Assembly: GCA_944323495.1 (NCBI GenBank)
Contig: CALUSZ010000104.1
Span: 1 to 13,216, forward strand
Reading direction: 5' to 3'
DNA length: 13,216 bases
Source of the DNA: Candidatus Gastranaerophilales bacterium
GTDB lineage: Bacteria; Cyanobacteriota; Vampirovibrionia; Gastranaerophilales; Gastranaerophilaceae
Below, one piece after another: positions 1 to 6,015 of the stretch. The notes below the pieces were generated by a model. That model was not told the DNA's origin, did no database searches, and saw only the letters and a list, made by a program, of their open reading frames with translations. The translations under genes were made by a program, and so were the position numbers. Every line of letters starts with the position of its first letter. Positions within the stretch are counted from its first letter, which is position 1.

Positions 1-120
1 GATTCTTAGTATTCTTTGATTTATACGTTTTCTTGTAATGCTGTCTAAAGAATTTAACCATTCAATTATCGGAGCCTTACCATTTGGCAAAATCAGATAT
101 TCGATTTCATAGTTATTCAT
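1..120 (-). CDS. RelE/HigB-type toxin, N-terminal 40 residues (cut by window edge)
   Basis: Reading the minus strand from the ATG at 118-120 gives an open frame of 40 codons to the edge of the window. The residues EWLNSLDSITRKRI near positions 20-33 match the start of the RelE/ParE-superfamily 'addiction module killer' (HigB-like) toxins, small mRNA-cleaving ribosome-associated RNases of type II toxin-antitoxin modules. In this family the toxin gene usually comes first and the HigA-like helix-turn-helix antitoxin follows, so the antitoxin would lie left of the window. The upstream region carries a strong promoter with an 18-bp palindromic operator, as expected for autoregulation by the antitoxin. 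No Shine-Dalgarno precedes the ATG. An in-frame ATG at 145-147 would add nine residues but lies inside the promoter spacer. Catalytic residues are in the missing C-terminal part, so activity cannot be judged. Confidence 0.72.
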   Translation of the reverse strand, partial: MNNYEIEYLILPNGKAPIIEWLNSLDSITRKRINQRILRI

Positions 121-126
121 AACTAT

Positions 127-155
127 ATTGTACTGTATACAGTACATGTTGTCAA
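127..155 (-). promoter_or_regulatory. Sigma-70-type promoter of the toxin gene
   Basis: On the minus strand a perfect -35 box TTGACA (150-155) is followed by a 17-bp spacer and the -10 box TACAAT (127-132). Only six bases separate the -10 box from the ATG at 120, so transcription is expected to start at or within a base or two of the A of the start codon. That predicts a leaderless toxin mRNA. Confidence 0.75.
129..146. promoter_or_regulatory. Perfect 18-bp palindromic operator in the toxin promoter
   Basis: TGTACTGTATACAGTACA is its own reverse complement, with half-sites TGTACTGTA/TACAGTACA. It fills most of the spacer and overlaps four bases of the -10 box, an ideal place for a dimeric repressor to exclude RNA polymerase. 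The likely binder is the HigA-like antitoxin expected just outside the window; that assignment is inference. Confidence 0.65.
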
Positions 156-198
156 TAGCAGGTGGTTTTGTTGTACAAATATTAACTTTTGTAAACTC

Positions 199-220
199 GA
201 ATTTCGTTAGTCTGAAATTC
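199..220. repeat. Short inverted repeat upstream of the 187-aa gene
   Basis: GAATTTC (199-205) and GAAATTC (214-220) form a 7-bp dyad with an 8-base loop in the gap between the toxin promoter and the 187-aa gene. It could be an operator-like dyad; no T-tract follows, so it is not an intrinsic terminator. In the rest of 156-315 I found no convincing -35/-10 pair for the plus-strand gene; a weak TATACA lies at 279-284. Confidence 0.25.
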
Positions 221-315
221 AGTTAGAATGCCTAATAGGATAGGAGCAATTTTCGTTTCTTCAAAAACTTTATAGAAGTATACACGAGATTTACTAAAAG
301 GAAAAAGGAGAAAAT

Positions 316-879
316 ATGAGTAATTCAGAATGGCTATCTACAAGAATGACACAAATTGCAGCATTATCAGAATTTGATGGTGGCGGAAAAGACAAAACTA
401 AAATTGATTCAAATGCGGAGTTTGCCTGTCTATCAAGACTTCTTGCAAATTGTACAGAAGAAAATGATAAAAAGCTTGTTAGTGAAAAAATGTATGATTA
501 TTTAAACAGTTCTAAAAAAGAACATTTTGAATGGGATGACGGCACTTCTTATGATGAAATTATTGATAGTACCGGAAATAGAATGTATATTGGCTATGAT
601 ACAAAAGGTGATATTAGCAATATAGGTACAACTTATAAAGATAAGAACGGCGTAGAGCATTCAACTAAAGAACCTTTAGCAGTACCAGAAGAACCATCTT
701 CAGAAAAAGAAGTAGCAAAAGCTCAAAATGTTGAAAAAGAACCAAAGAAAGATGAAAAAGGGTTTATTGGAAAATATTTTGATAACGTTAAACAATTCTA
801 TTCAGACTTACATAACAAAGGAATAAAGGAAGCTTATACAGATTATTGGGGTAAACTTTTAAATGATTTCATTAAATGA
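316..879 (+). CDS. Hypothetical 187-aa protein with an EF-hand-like N-terminal segment
   Basis: Not recognised as a named family. The start is well supported by a purine-rich AAAAAGGAG about six bases before the ATG, and an intrinsic terminator begins at the stop codon. No signal peptide or membrane segment is visible, so it is probably cytoplasmic unless exported by another route. Residues 13-44 look like a helix-loop-helix: a leucine-containing helix ending in FD (20-21), a loop rich in Gly, Asp and Lys (21-35), then EFACLSRLL. This resembles an EF-hand, but the loop is 15 residues rather than 12 and lacks the usual Asp pattern, so calcium binding is doubtful. Residues 118-150 are a Pro/Glu/Lys linker, followed by an aromatic C-terminal helical part (YFDNVKQFYSDL). 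It lies between a toxin gene and a tRNA-associated repeat, which suggests accessory DNA. Confidence 0.75.
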   Translation: MSNSEWLSTRMTQIAALSEFDGGGKDKTKIDSNAEFACLSRLLANCTEENDKKLVSEKMYDYLNSSKKEHFEWDDGTSYDEIIDSTGNRMYIGYDTKGDISNIGTTYKDKNGVEHSTKEPLAVPEEPSSEKEVAKAQNVEKEPKKDEKGFIGKYFDNVKQFYSDLHNKGIKEAYTDYWGKLLNDFIK

Positions 880-904
880 AAAGAGTCCATTATGGACTCT
901 TTTT
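879..904 (+). terminator. Intrinsic terminator of the 187-aa gene
   Basis: A 10-bp stem, AAAAGAGTCC (879-888) against GGACTCTTTT (894-903), with a 5-base loop and a run of T. It starts on the last base of the stop codon, so the gene is probably a single-gene transcript. Confidence 0.85.
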
Positions 905-961
905 AAATGGTTGAAATCCAAGACAGGCGAGAACGCAGTGAGAGCCGAGGAGTGAATATAC

Positions 962-987
962 AAAAAAAGACACCTTTAGGTGTCTTT
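962..987 (-). terminator. Intrinsic terminator, mainly minus-strand
   Basis: Stem AAAGACACC (966-974) against GGTGTCTTT (979-987) with a 4-base loop. Read on the minus strand the stem is followed by a run of seven T; in the plus direction the tail is only TTTAAAA. It therefore terminates leftward transcripts, such as any that read past the tRNA-Asp region. It lies 4 bp beyond the copied tRNA 3' end at 992-1010. Confidence 0.7.
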
Positions 988-988
988 A

Positions 989-1010
989 AAATGGCGGGAA
1001 CAACGAGGCT
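989..1010 (-). repeat. Partial duplicate of the tRNA-Asp 3' end including CCA
   Basis: These 22 bases match 1207-1228 with one mismatch (A for G at 1002). They cover the CCA end, discriminator base, 3' acceptor strand and part of the T-arm of the tRNA-Asp gene, plus three flanking bases. Similarity stops abruptly in the T-loop. This is the classic appearance of an attachment-site duplication left by an integrase that uses a tRNA gene, or alternatively of a decayed tandem tRNA copy. No integrase is visible in the window. Confidence 0.7.
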
Positions 1011-1090
1011 GTCTTGAGTCGCTCGCGTTAAACGGCAATTCCGTGTTTTGACTTCGTGATTTCATCACTTGTCAAAAGCACTCCAGCCTC
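1005..1090. repeat. Nested hairpin element
   Basis: An outer 7-bp pair, GAGGCTG (1005-1011) with CAGCCTC (1084-1090), encloses two hairpins. The first is ACGG/CCGT (1032-1044). The second is long, TTTTGAC (1046-1052) with GTCAAAA (1071-1077), continuing after a small internal loop as GTGAT (1056-1060) with ATCAC (1064-1068). The outer stem uses the last bases of the copied tRNA end. It could fold as RNA or as a DNA cruciform; its function is unknown. Confidence 0.45.
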
Positions 1091-1114
1091 TGCTCGCTCC
1101 TCGCTCGAACTCAG

Positions 1115-1148
1115 GCAGGTTTAAGACAACCTGCGGCGAGTTCTCGCC
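1115..1148. repeat. Two adjacent hairpins
   Basis: GCAGGTT (1115-1121) pairs with AACCTGC (1128-1134) around a 6-base loop, and directly next to it GGCGA (1135-1139) pairs with TCGCC (1144-1148) around GTTC. Neither has a T-tract, so they are not terminators. With the element at 1005-1090 they make an almost continuous series of stems leading to the terminator at 1171-1203. Confidence 0.45.
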
Positions 1149-1170
1149 TCTTTATTCCACAAAATGAACA

Positions 1171-1203
1171 AAAAAATAAGTCCGACAAGCGGACTTATTT
1201 TTT
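1171..1203 (-). terminator. Bidirectional terminator next to tRNA-Asp
   Basis: A perfect 14-bp stem, AAAAAATAAGTCCG (1171-1184) with CGGACTTATTTTTT (1190-1203), and a 5-base loop. Because the stem ends are A/T runs it works in both directions: it would end the minus-strand tRNA-Asp transcript 6 bases after CCA, and also any plus-strand RNA from the hairpin region. Confidence 0.9.
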
Positions 1204-1209
1204 GTTAAA

Positions 1210-1287
1210 TGGCGGGAACGACGAGGCTCGAACTCGCGACATCATGCGTGACAGGCATGCGCTCTAACCAAACTGAGCTACGCTCCC
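1210..1287 (-). tRNA. tRNA-Asp (anticodon GTC)
   Basis: The minus strand folds into a complete cloverleaf of 78 nt: acceptor GGGAGCG paired with CGTTCCC (one G-T pair), D-stem GCTC/GAGC, anticodon stem CATGC/GCATG around the loop CTGTCAC (anticodon GTC), a 5-base variable loop, T-stem GCGAG/CTCGT with loop TTCGAGC, discriminator G and an encoded CCA. Discriminator G and anticodon GTC both fit aspartate. It has its own promoter upstream and terminator downstream, so it is a monocistronic tRNA gene. Its 3' end is partly repeated at 989-1010. Confidence 0.97.
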
Positions 1288-1303
1288 ATCGGTCACATTT
1301 TCT

Positions 1304-1331
1304 ATATTACTTGCTGATTTTTTTTTTGCAA
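1304..1331 (-). promoter_or_regulatory. Promoter of tRNA-Asp
   Basis: On the minus strand TTGCAA (1326-1331), a 16-bp spacer that includes an A-run, and TAATAT (1304-1309). The expected start lies about ten bases before the tRNA 5' end at 1287, a normal spacing for a tRNA gene. Confidence 0.55.
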
Positions 1332-1352
1332 GCACTTATTTTTATTTATTTG

Positions 1353-1361
1353 TGTTAAGAT
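1353..1361 (+). promoter_or_regulatory. Possible extended -10 promoter of zupT
   Basis: TGTTAAGAT contains the extended TG element plus a -10-like TAAGAT (1356-1361), nine bases before the zupT ATG. No good -35 box lies at the right distance. If used, the transcript would start about two to four bases before the ATG, giving an almost leaderless mRNA, in line with the lack of a Shine-Dalgarno. Confidence 0.35.
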
Positions 1362-1370
1362 TATTTTGTT

Positions 1371-2165
1371 ATGATTGAAAATTGGAAAATACCTCTTTTA
1401 ATGACAGTTCTTGCTGGCTTTGCGACTGTAATAGGCGGATTTATTACCTTTCTGGTTAAAAAAAATAATTTAAAAATCCTCTCTCTCGGGCTTGGATTTT
1501 CAGCTGGGGTAATGATTTTTGTCTCGTTTACGGAAATTTTATCTACTGCAGAAGGGCTTTTGAAAACGTATTATCCGGTTGATTATCACTGGATTATGTT
1601 TGGAGGATTTATTGCAGGAGTTATTATTTCAAAATTAATTGATACATTTATTCCTGATCACGTAGAAGAAGATATGCTTGAAGGAAATGAAAATCCTAAT
1701 AGAGCCCATAGAATCAAAAGGGCAGGACTCTTAACTGCTATTGCGATTGCTGTACACAATTTCCCGGAAGGATTAGGAACTTTTCTTGTTTCTTCGCAGG
1801 ATATTGCTATAGGTATTACTGTGGCACTTGCAATTGCATTGCATAACATTCCTGAAGGTATAGCTGTTGCGCTTCCTATTTACCATGCGACAGGGAAGAA
1901 AAGAATGGCTATCTGGTACTCTTTTTGGACAGGTATGACAGAACCAATAGGAGCATTAATCGGGCTTGCGCTTTTACACTGGTTTTTACCGCAAGTATTT
2001 GTCGGATTTTTTATGGCTGCTGTTGTGGGAATTATGATTTATATTTCATTTGACACACTGCTTCCGCTTTCGCACGAGTATGGCGACTGGCACTATGCGA
2101 TTACGGGGATTATGTCCGGGATTATTGTTATTTGGGCAAGTTTGCTCCTACTTAACGGCTATTAA
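1371..2165 (+). CDS. zupT: ZIP-family metal transporter, ZupT/GufA type
   Basis: A 264-residue inner-membrane protein that should import divalent metals, mainly zinc and possibly iron or manganese. Length and layout match ZupT (about 257 aa in E. coli), with roughly eight hydrophobic segments beginning at residues 7-29, 36-56 and 75-95. The two signature metal-site helices are intact: HNFPEG at 129-134 and HNIPEG at 158-163, whose His and Glu side chains form the transport site. The TEP motif at 190-192 is also typical. A short charged loop (98-117) separates the third and fourth segments. The ATG at 1371 is the natural start because the first membrane helix follows at once; no Shine-Dalgarno is present. 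It reads toward pfp with a 62-bp gap. No zinc-regulator operator was recognised upstream. Confidence 0.93.
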   Translation: MIENWKIPLLMTVLAGFATVIGGFITFLVKKNNLKILSLGLGFSAGVMIFVSFTEILSTAEGLLKTYYPVDYHWIMFGGFIAGVIISKLIDTFIPDHVEEDMLEGNENPNRAHRIKRAGLLTAIAIAVHNFPEGLGTFLVSSQDIAIGITVALAIALHNIPEGIAVALPIYHATGKKRMAIWYSFWTGMTEPIGALIGLALLHWFLPQVFVGFFMAAVVGIMIYISFDTLLPLSHEYGDWHYAITGIMSGIIVIWASLLLLNGY

Positions 2166-2191
2166 TAATCGCAGAAAAATATTTTTTAAGA

Positions 2192-2197
2192 TATAAT
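2192..2197 (+). promoter_or_regulatory. Possible -10 box of pfp
   Basis: A perfect TATAAT stands 30 bases before the pfp ATG in the zupT-pfp gap, leaving room for a leader with the strong ribosome site. No clear -35 box is present, and no terminator hairpin closes zupT, so pfp may be transcribed both from here and by read-through. Confidence 0.35.
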
Positions 2198-2227
2198 TTA
2201 ATAAAAAGAAAGGAAAGGAAGCTTTTT

Positions 2228-3910
2228 ATGACAAATCTATCACCATTACAAATCGAAAGGCTTAAATACCAGCCTAAGTTACCTTATTCTCTGGCAAATG
2301 GTATTAATCATCTTATTGCACAGGAAGGTTCTGCTACAGAAGCTGTTGCAAATAAAGATGAAATTAAAGCTTTATTTAAGAATACTTATGGAAAACCAAC
2401 AATTACTTTTCAGACTTCAACAGAATCTGTTAACAGTCCTCAAAGAAACGTTGGTGTAATATTATCAGGCGGACAGGCTCCAGGCGGACATAATGTCATT
2501 GCAGGGTTATATGACGCTTTAAAACAAGCTAATTCAAGCAATAAACTTTACGGATTTTTAGGCGGACCTGCCGGTATTATTGATGGCAAGTATGTTGAGT
2601 TTAACGATGATTTTATCAACGATTACAGAAACACAGGCGGATTTGATATTATAGGTTCAGGAAGAACTAAACTTGAGACTGAAGATCAATTCCAAAATGC
2701 ATTAGAGGTTTGTAAAAAACTTAACATTTCTGCTGTTGTAATTATTGGCGGAGATGATTCTAATACAAATGCAGCATTACTTGCAGAATGGTTTGTTAAA
2801 AATAATGCAGAAATTCAGGTTATCGGCTGTCCAAAAACTATTGACGGCGATTTAAAGAATGAACAAATCGAAATCTCTTTTGGTTTTGATACTGCTACAA
2901 AAACTTATGCAGAACTTATCGGAAACATTGAAAGAGATGCAAATTCCGCAAAGAAATACTGGCACTTTGTTAAGATTATGGGAAGAAGCGCTTCTCATGT
3001 AGCTTTGGAAGCCGCACTTCAAACACAGCCTAATATTACATTAATCTCTGAAGAAGTTGAAACTAAGAAAATGTCTTTGGCTTCTATTATTGATTATATG
3101 GTAGATGTTATTGTAAAACGTGCTGATATGGGCAAAAACTTTGGTATAGCAGTTATTCCGGAAGGGCTGATTGAATTTATACCTGAGATGAAATCTATGA
3201 TAGCAAACCTTAATGATATTATGGCAGAATTAGAAACAGACCCTGATTTTGTAAATGCTCCTACTATTAGAGAAAAATTTGCTATTGTTGAAAACAGATT
3301 GTCTGATGATAATGCTAAAGTATACAACTCGCTTCCTGCATTAATTAAAGGACAGTTATTAGCAGACAGAGATCCGCATGGTAATGTTCAGGTATCTAAG
3401 ATTGATACTGAAAAGTTATTAATCGAAATGATTTCTCAAAAACTTGATGAAATGAAATTAGAAGGAAGCTATATTGGTAAATTTAACGCACAAGCACACT
3501 TCTTTGGCTATGAAGGCCGCTGCGCATTCCCTTCAAACTTTGATGCCGATTATTGTTATTCACTTGGCTATAATGCTTTTGCTTTAATCAATTTCGGCCT
3601 AACAGGCTACTTATCTTCTATCAGAAACCTTACAGAACCTGCTAACGATTGGGTTGCAGGCGGTGTACCGTTAACTATGATGATGAATATGGAAAGACGA
3701 CACGGAGAAATGAAACCTGTTATTAAGAAGGCTCTTGTTGAATTAAACGGACCTGTTTTCAAAAAACTTGAAGAAAACAGAGAAGATTGGGCTCTTAATG
3801 ACAGATACTTATTCCCGGGTGCAATCCAGTACTTCGGACCGGCTTCTGTATGTGACATTACAACTGTTACATTACAGCTTGAAAGTGAAGCTAAGTTGGC
3901 AAGAGTGTAG
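2228..3910 (+). CDS. pfp: Pyrophosphate-dependent 6-phosphofructokinase (long form)
   Basis: A 560-residue cytoplasmic enzyme that reversibly phosphorylates fructose 6-phosphate using pyrophosphate instead of ATP, at the commitment step of glycolysis. The length matches the long PPi-PFK clade (about 550 aa, as in spirochaetes and the plant beta subunit) rather than the 320-aa ATP enzyme. Visible motifs are GGQAPGGHN (81-89, phosphate loop), GGDDSNT (174-180) with Asp where ATP enzymes usually have Gly, PKTIDGDL (202-209) with the PPi-type Lys and the catalytic Asp206, MGR (251-253) and PEG (311-313) for the sugar phosphate. Together these residues indicate PPi specificity. A strong AGGAAAGGAAG lies six bases before the ATG, suggesting high expression. 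A terminator follows the stop codon. The enzyme is typical of fermentative organisms that save ATP. Confidence 0.96.
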   Translation: MTNLSPLQIERLKYQPKLPYSLANGINHLIAQEGSATEAVANKDEIKALFKNTYGKPTITFQTSTESVNSPQRNVGVILSGGQAPGGHNVIAGLYDALKQANSSNKLYGFLGGPAGIIDGKYVEFNDDFINDYRNTGGFDIIGSGRTKLETEDQFQNALEVCKKLNISAVVIIGGDDSNTNAALLAEWFVKNNAEIQVIGCPKTIDGDLKNEQIEISFGFDTATKTYAELIGNIERDANSAKKYWHFVKIMGRSASHVALEAALQTQPNITLISEEVETKKMSLASIIDYMVDVIVKRADMGKNFGIAVIPEGLIEFIPEMKSMIANLNDIMAELETDPDFVNAPTIREKFAIVENRLSDDNAKVYNSLPALIKGQLLADRDPHGNVQVSKIDTEKLLIEMISQKLDEMKLEGSYIGKFNAQAHFFGYEGRCAFPSNFDADYCYSLGYNAFALINFGLTGYLSSIRNLTEPANDWVAGGVPLTMMMNMERRHGEMKPVIKKALVELNGPVFKKLEENREDWALNDRYLFPGAIQYFGPASVCDITTVTLQLESEAKLARV

Positions 3911-3920
3911 TTTAATATTG

Positions 3921-3960
3921 AAAGAGATGGAATATAATTTATTCCATCTCTTTTATTTTA
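3921..3960 (+). terminator. Intrinsic terminator after pfp, with TATAAT in its loop region
   Basis: A 14-bp stem, AAAGAGATGGAATA (3921-3934) with TATTCCATCTCTTT (3940-3953), followed by a T-rich tail. The stem top and loop contain TATAAT (3933-3938), which could serve as the -10 box of the agmatinase gene 36 bases downstream, although no good -35 box is seen. Confidence 0.85.
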
Positions 3961-3973
3961 AAAGGAGAAAAAT

Positions 3974-4810
3974 ATGTTAACAGGACCGTTTTTAGATAGA
4001 AATTGGATGGGAGAAAATAAGGATTATGAAAGTTCTGATATTGTTATGCTGGGACTTCCTTTTGACGGAACTGTTTCATACCGCTCAGGCTCAAGATTTG
4101 CTCCTGAGCAAATCAGGCTTGCAAGCTGGGGGTTAGAAGAATATTCTCCTTATTTTGACAAGCACCTTGAAGATTGCAATTTTCATGATGCTGGTGATTT
4201 GGAATTCCCTTTGGGTAATACTGTGAAATCTCTGGACTTGATTCAAAAAAATACGGAAGAGATTTATAAAGATGGCAAAAAAGTTTTCGGTATCGGTGGT
4301 GAACATCTTGTAACACTGCCGGAAATTAAAGCAGTGTCTAAATTTTATGATAATCTTGCTATCGTACATTTTGACGCACATACAGATTTAAGAGAGGAAT
4401 ATTTGGGTGAAAAACTATCTCATTCTGCTGTTATAAGGCATTGCGGAGATATTATCGGTTTTGAAAATATTAAACAAATTGGTATCCGCTCCGGCATGAA
4501 AGAAGAATTTGAATTGATGAAAAAATATAATACATTAATCAAAGATTATAAAGAACTAGATGTATTTAAAAATAAAAACATTTTTATAACGGTCGATTTA
4601 GATGTTCTGGATACTTCTATTATGCCTGGGACAGGAACTCCGGAAGCCGGAGGATTAAGTTTTAATGAACTTGTAGATTGGTTCAGATATTTGTCTCAAT
4701 TTAATATTATTGGTGCTGATGTGGTAGAATTGGCGCCTGACTATGATGCAAGCGGGGTTTCTACGGCTGTTGCGACTAAAGTAATTCGTGAACTATTGAT
4801 GGTGTTTTAG
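3974..4810 (+). CDS. speB: Agmatinase-family ureohydrolase
   Basis: A 278-residue enzyme of the arginase/agmatinase superfamily, most likely hydrolysing agmatine to putrescine and urea at a two-manganese centre. The metal ligands are all present: His111 in GGEH (108-111), the DAHTD motif with Asp134, His136 and Asp138, and Asp208 and Asp210 in VDLDVLD, with Asp213 completing the usual triad. SHS (149-151) and GTGTPEAGG (219-227) fit the substrate-site loop typical of agmatinases. The usual Pro after Asp213 is Thr here, a mild departure. The start has a clear AAAAGGAG seven bases upstream. No arginine decarboxylase gene is nearby, so guanidinobutyrase or another ureohydrolase activity is possible. 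The stop codon overlaps that of the convergent exported-protein gene by four bases (4807-4810). Confidence 0.88.
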   Translation: MLTGPFLDRNWMGENKDYESSDIVMLGLPFDGTVSYRSGSRFAPEQIRLASWGLEEYSPYFDKHLEDCNFHDAGDLEFPLGNTVKSLDLIQKNTEEIYKDGKKVFGIGGEHLVTLPEIKAVSKFYDNLAIVHFDAHTDLREEYLGEKLSHSAVIRHCGDIIGFENIKQIGIRSGMKEEFELMKKYNTLIKDYKELDVFKNKNIFITVDLDVLDTSIMPGTGTPEAGGLSFNELVDWFRYLSQFNIIGADVVELAPDYDASGVSTAVATKVIRELLMVF

Positions 4811-5925
4811 TTATAATCCCTTAACGCAGGTCTAGACGAATCAAATTCTCCATATAGGTTATTCTTTTTAGTTCTTTGAATATCAATAGGCTCATATAGG
4901 CTCTGATCTTCAAGTGCTGGTTTTTTATAGTTTATATTATGAATTTTGTCCTCTTGAATATTTTCTTCTTGAAATTTTTTAGCCGGTTCTGCTTTGACTT
5001 CCAATTTAGATTCAAGTTGTTTCGCTTCAGCTTCTTGCTGTTTTTTCAAGGCTTTTTCTTCTGATTTTCTCTGTCTTTCTTCTTTATATTGCTGGTATTT
5101 AGATTTTGTGTTATCTATTTTTGCATTAACTCTTGATTTTGCAACAGCGTAATCTTTTCCGCCTTCTTTATGCCATCTTCTGTATTTTTTAGTAAATACA
5201 TTATCAAAATTGCCCATATCATAATATATTTGATTAGATTCTTTTGCAAAAGTGTCTGCCGGAAGGACTTTTAGCTGAACATTCTGTGCTATTTCCGGAC
5301 AAAGCATTCTGGAATAGTCACGGATTTTTTGCAGCTGTTCTGTCTGTGGTGATGGCCCTCTTGTGATAATACGGTTTTCTACAACGCTTATTGTTTTATA
5401 AAATGTATTTGACCATAAAGTTGTATTATTTTTTGTGTCAACCAATACGGCATAAGTACTTATTTTGTATGCAGGATCAACTACTGTGGCGCCGGGAATA
5501 TTTAAAAAATCCCAGAAAGTCCGCCTTAGAATATAATTCTCGGAATCTATTGCTGATGTTATTAAAAGAGCATATCGGGCTTGGGATTTATCGGCAATTT
5601 TTTTCAGAGAAACATAATCAACAGTATATGTATTTCTGAATCTGCCGGTGAGATTTTTTGCGGAAACCAGTGTATAGGGATTACTCTTTAGCAGTTTTCT
5701 CTCTTCACTTACAGTTGGAACTTTAATATAATCTGTTTGGTTAAGAATATTAGCGACTTCGCCTGCAAAAAATTCAGCAGGAGCATTGAATATAAAAGAG
5801 TCTATAGCCAGATTTTCAGTTACAATATTATCCGGAATTATAAGCACCTTATATTGCTCCGCGCATACAAATGGCGAAACAAACATTATTACCCCGACTG
5901 CTAATATTTTTAATAAATCTCTCAC
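4807..5925 (-). CDS. Exported protein with a charged coiled-coil tail, unknown function
   Basis: I place the start at the GTG 5923-5925 (372 aa). The frame is open back to a TTG at 5949, but that start would put the -10 box inside the coding region. From GTG the first 22 residues are a clean signal peptide: positively charged start, hydrophobic core, and cleavage after VCA before EQ. There is no good lipobox, so a periplasmic or envelope protein is expected. Residues about 23-212 look globular, with alternating strands such as YKVLIIPDN, RYALLITSAID and YAVLVDTKNNTTLW. That pattern recalls the TolB-N/CsgG/LpoB type of fold, a weak inference. Residues about 275-325 are a Lys/Glu/Gln-rich coiled coil, and the C-terminal 50 residues look disordered. 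It is divergent from the AsmA-like gene, with back-to-back promoters, suggesting a shared envelope role. No Shine-Dalgarno; probably leaderless. Confidence 0.8.
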   Translation of the reverse strand: MRDLLKILAVGVIMFVSPFVCAEQYKVLIIPDNIVTENLAIDSFIFNAPAEFFAGEVANILNQTDYIKVPTVSEERKLLKSNPYTLVSAKNLTGRFRNTYTVDYVSLKKIADKSQARYALLITSAIDSENYILRRTFWDFLNIPGATVVDPAYKISTYAVLVDTKNNTTLWSNTFYKTISVVENRIITRGPSPQTEQLQKIRDYSRMLCPEIAQNVQLKVLPADTFAKESNQIYYDMGNFDNVFTKKYRRWHKEGGKDYAVAKSRVNAKIDNTKSKYQQYKEERQRKSEEKALKKQQEAEAKQLESKLEVKAEPAKKFQEENIQEDKIHNINYKKPALEDQSLYEPIDIQRTKKNNLYGEFDSSRPALRDYN

Positions 5926-5931
5926 GATAAA

Positions 5932-5960
5932 ATTATAACATAACTGCAAAAAACCGCCAA
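5932..5960 (-). promoter_or_regulatory. Promoter of the exported-protein gene
   Basis: On the minus strand TTGGCG (5955-5960), a 17-bp spacer and a perfect TATAAT (5932-5937). Six bases later comes GTG (5923-5925), the same geometry as in the toxin promoter at 127-155, so a leaderless mRNA is expected. This decides the start codon. Confidence 0.7.
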
Positions 5961-5971
5961 TTATTTACATC

Positions 5972-6000
5972 TTGTTACTTATAAGATTTATTGGTATGAT
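5972..6000 (+). promoter_or_regulatory. Promoter of the AsmA-like gene
   Basis: TTGTTA (5972-5977), a 17-bp spacer and TATGAT (5995-6000) preceded by an extended TGG. The expected start is near 6007, leaving a leader of about eight bases with no Shine-Dalgarno before the ATG at 6016. The -35 box lies 11 bp from the -35 box of the divergent promoter. Confidence 0.7.
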
Positions 6001-6015
6001 ATACATAATTAAATA

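Larger units (their letters stand above)
905..1209. other. Gene-free, hairpin-rich stretch beside tRNA-Asp
   Basis: About 300 bp with no convincing protein gene on either strand. It is visibly richer in G and C than the flanking genes. It holds, in order: a GAG-rich segment (925-955), a minus-strand terminator (962-987), a partial copy of the tRNA-Asp 3' end (989-1010), a nested hairpin element (1005-1090), a C/T-rich segment (1080-1106) that is an imperfect inverted copy of 928-955, two further hairpins (1115-1148), and the bidirectional terminator next to the intact tRNA (1171-1203). The inner elements are listed separately. Confidence 0.7.

Noticed and set aside
145..147. Upstream in-frame ATG as the toxin start
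   Set aside because: It lies inside the spacer of a near-perfect promoter and the extra residues (MYCIQYNIV) are encoded by the operator palindrome; no ribosome site precedes it.
992..1070. A second functional tRNA-Asp
   Set aside because: Only the 3' acceptor strand and part of the T-arm are present; no anticodon arm or D-arm can be built from the neighbouring sequence.
1317..1327. Run of ten T before the tRNA promoter as a terminator
   Set aside because: The flanking bases offer only a short GCTTGC-like pairing across the T-run and no stable stem; it is better read as the A-rich spacer of the tRNA promoter.
3768..3980. Plus-strand open frame across the end of pfp, its terminator and the agmatinase start
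   Set aside because: It lies in another frame of a well-conserved pfp end, runs through the terminator hairpin, and has no ribosome site or recognisable protein pattern.
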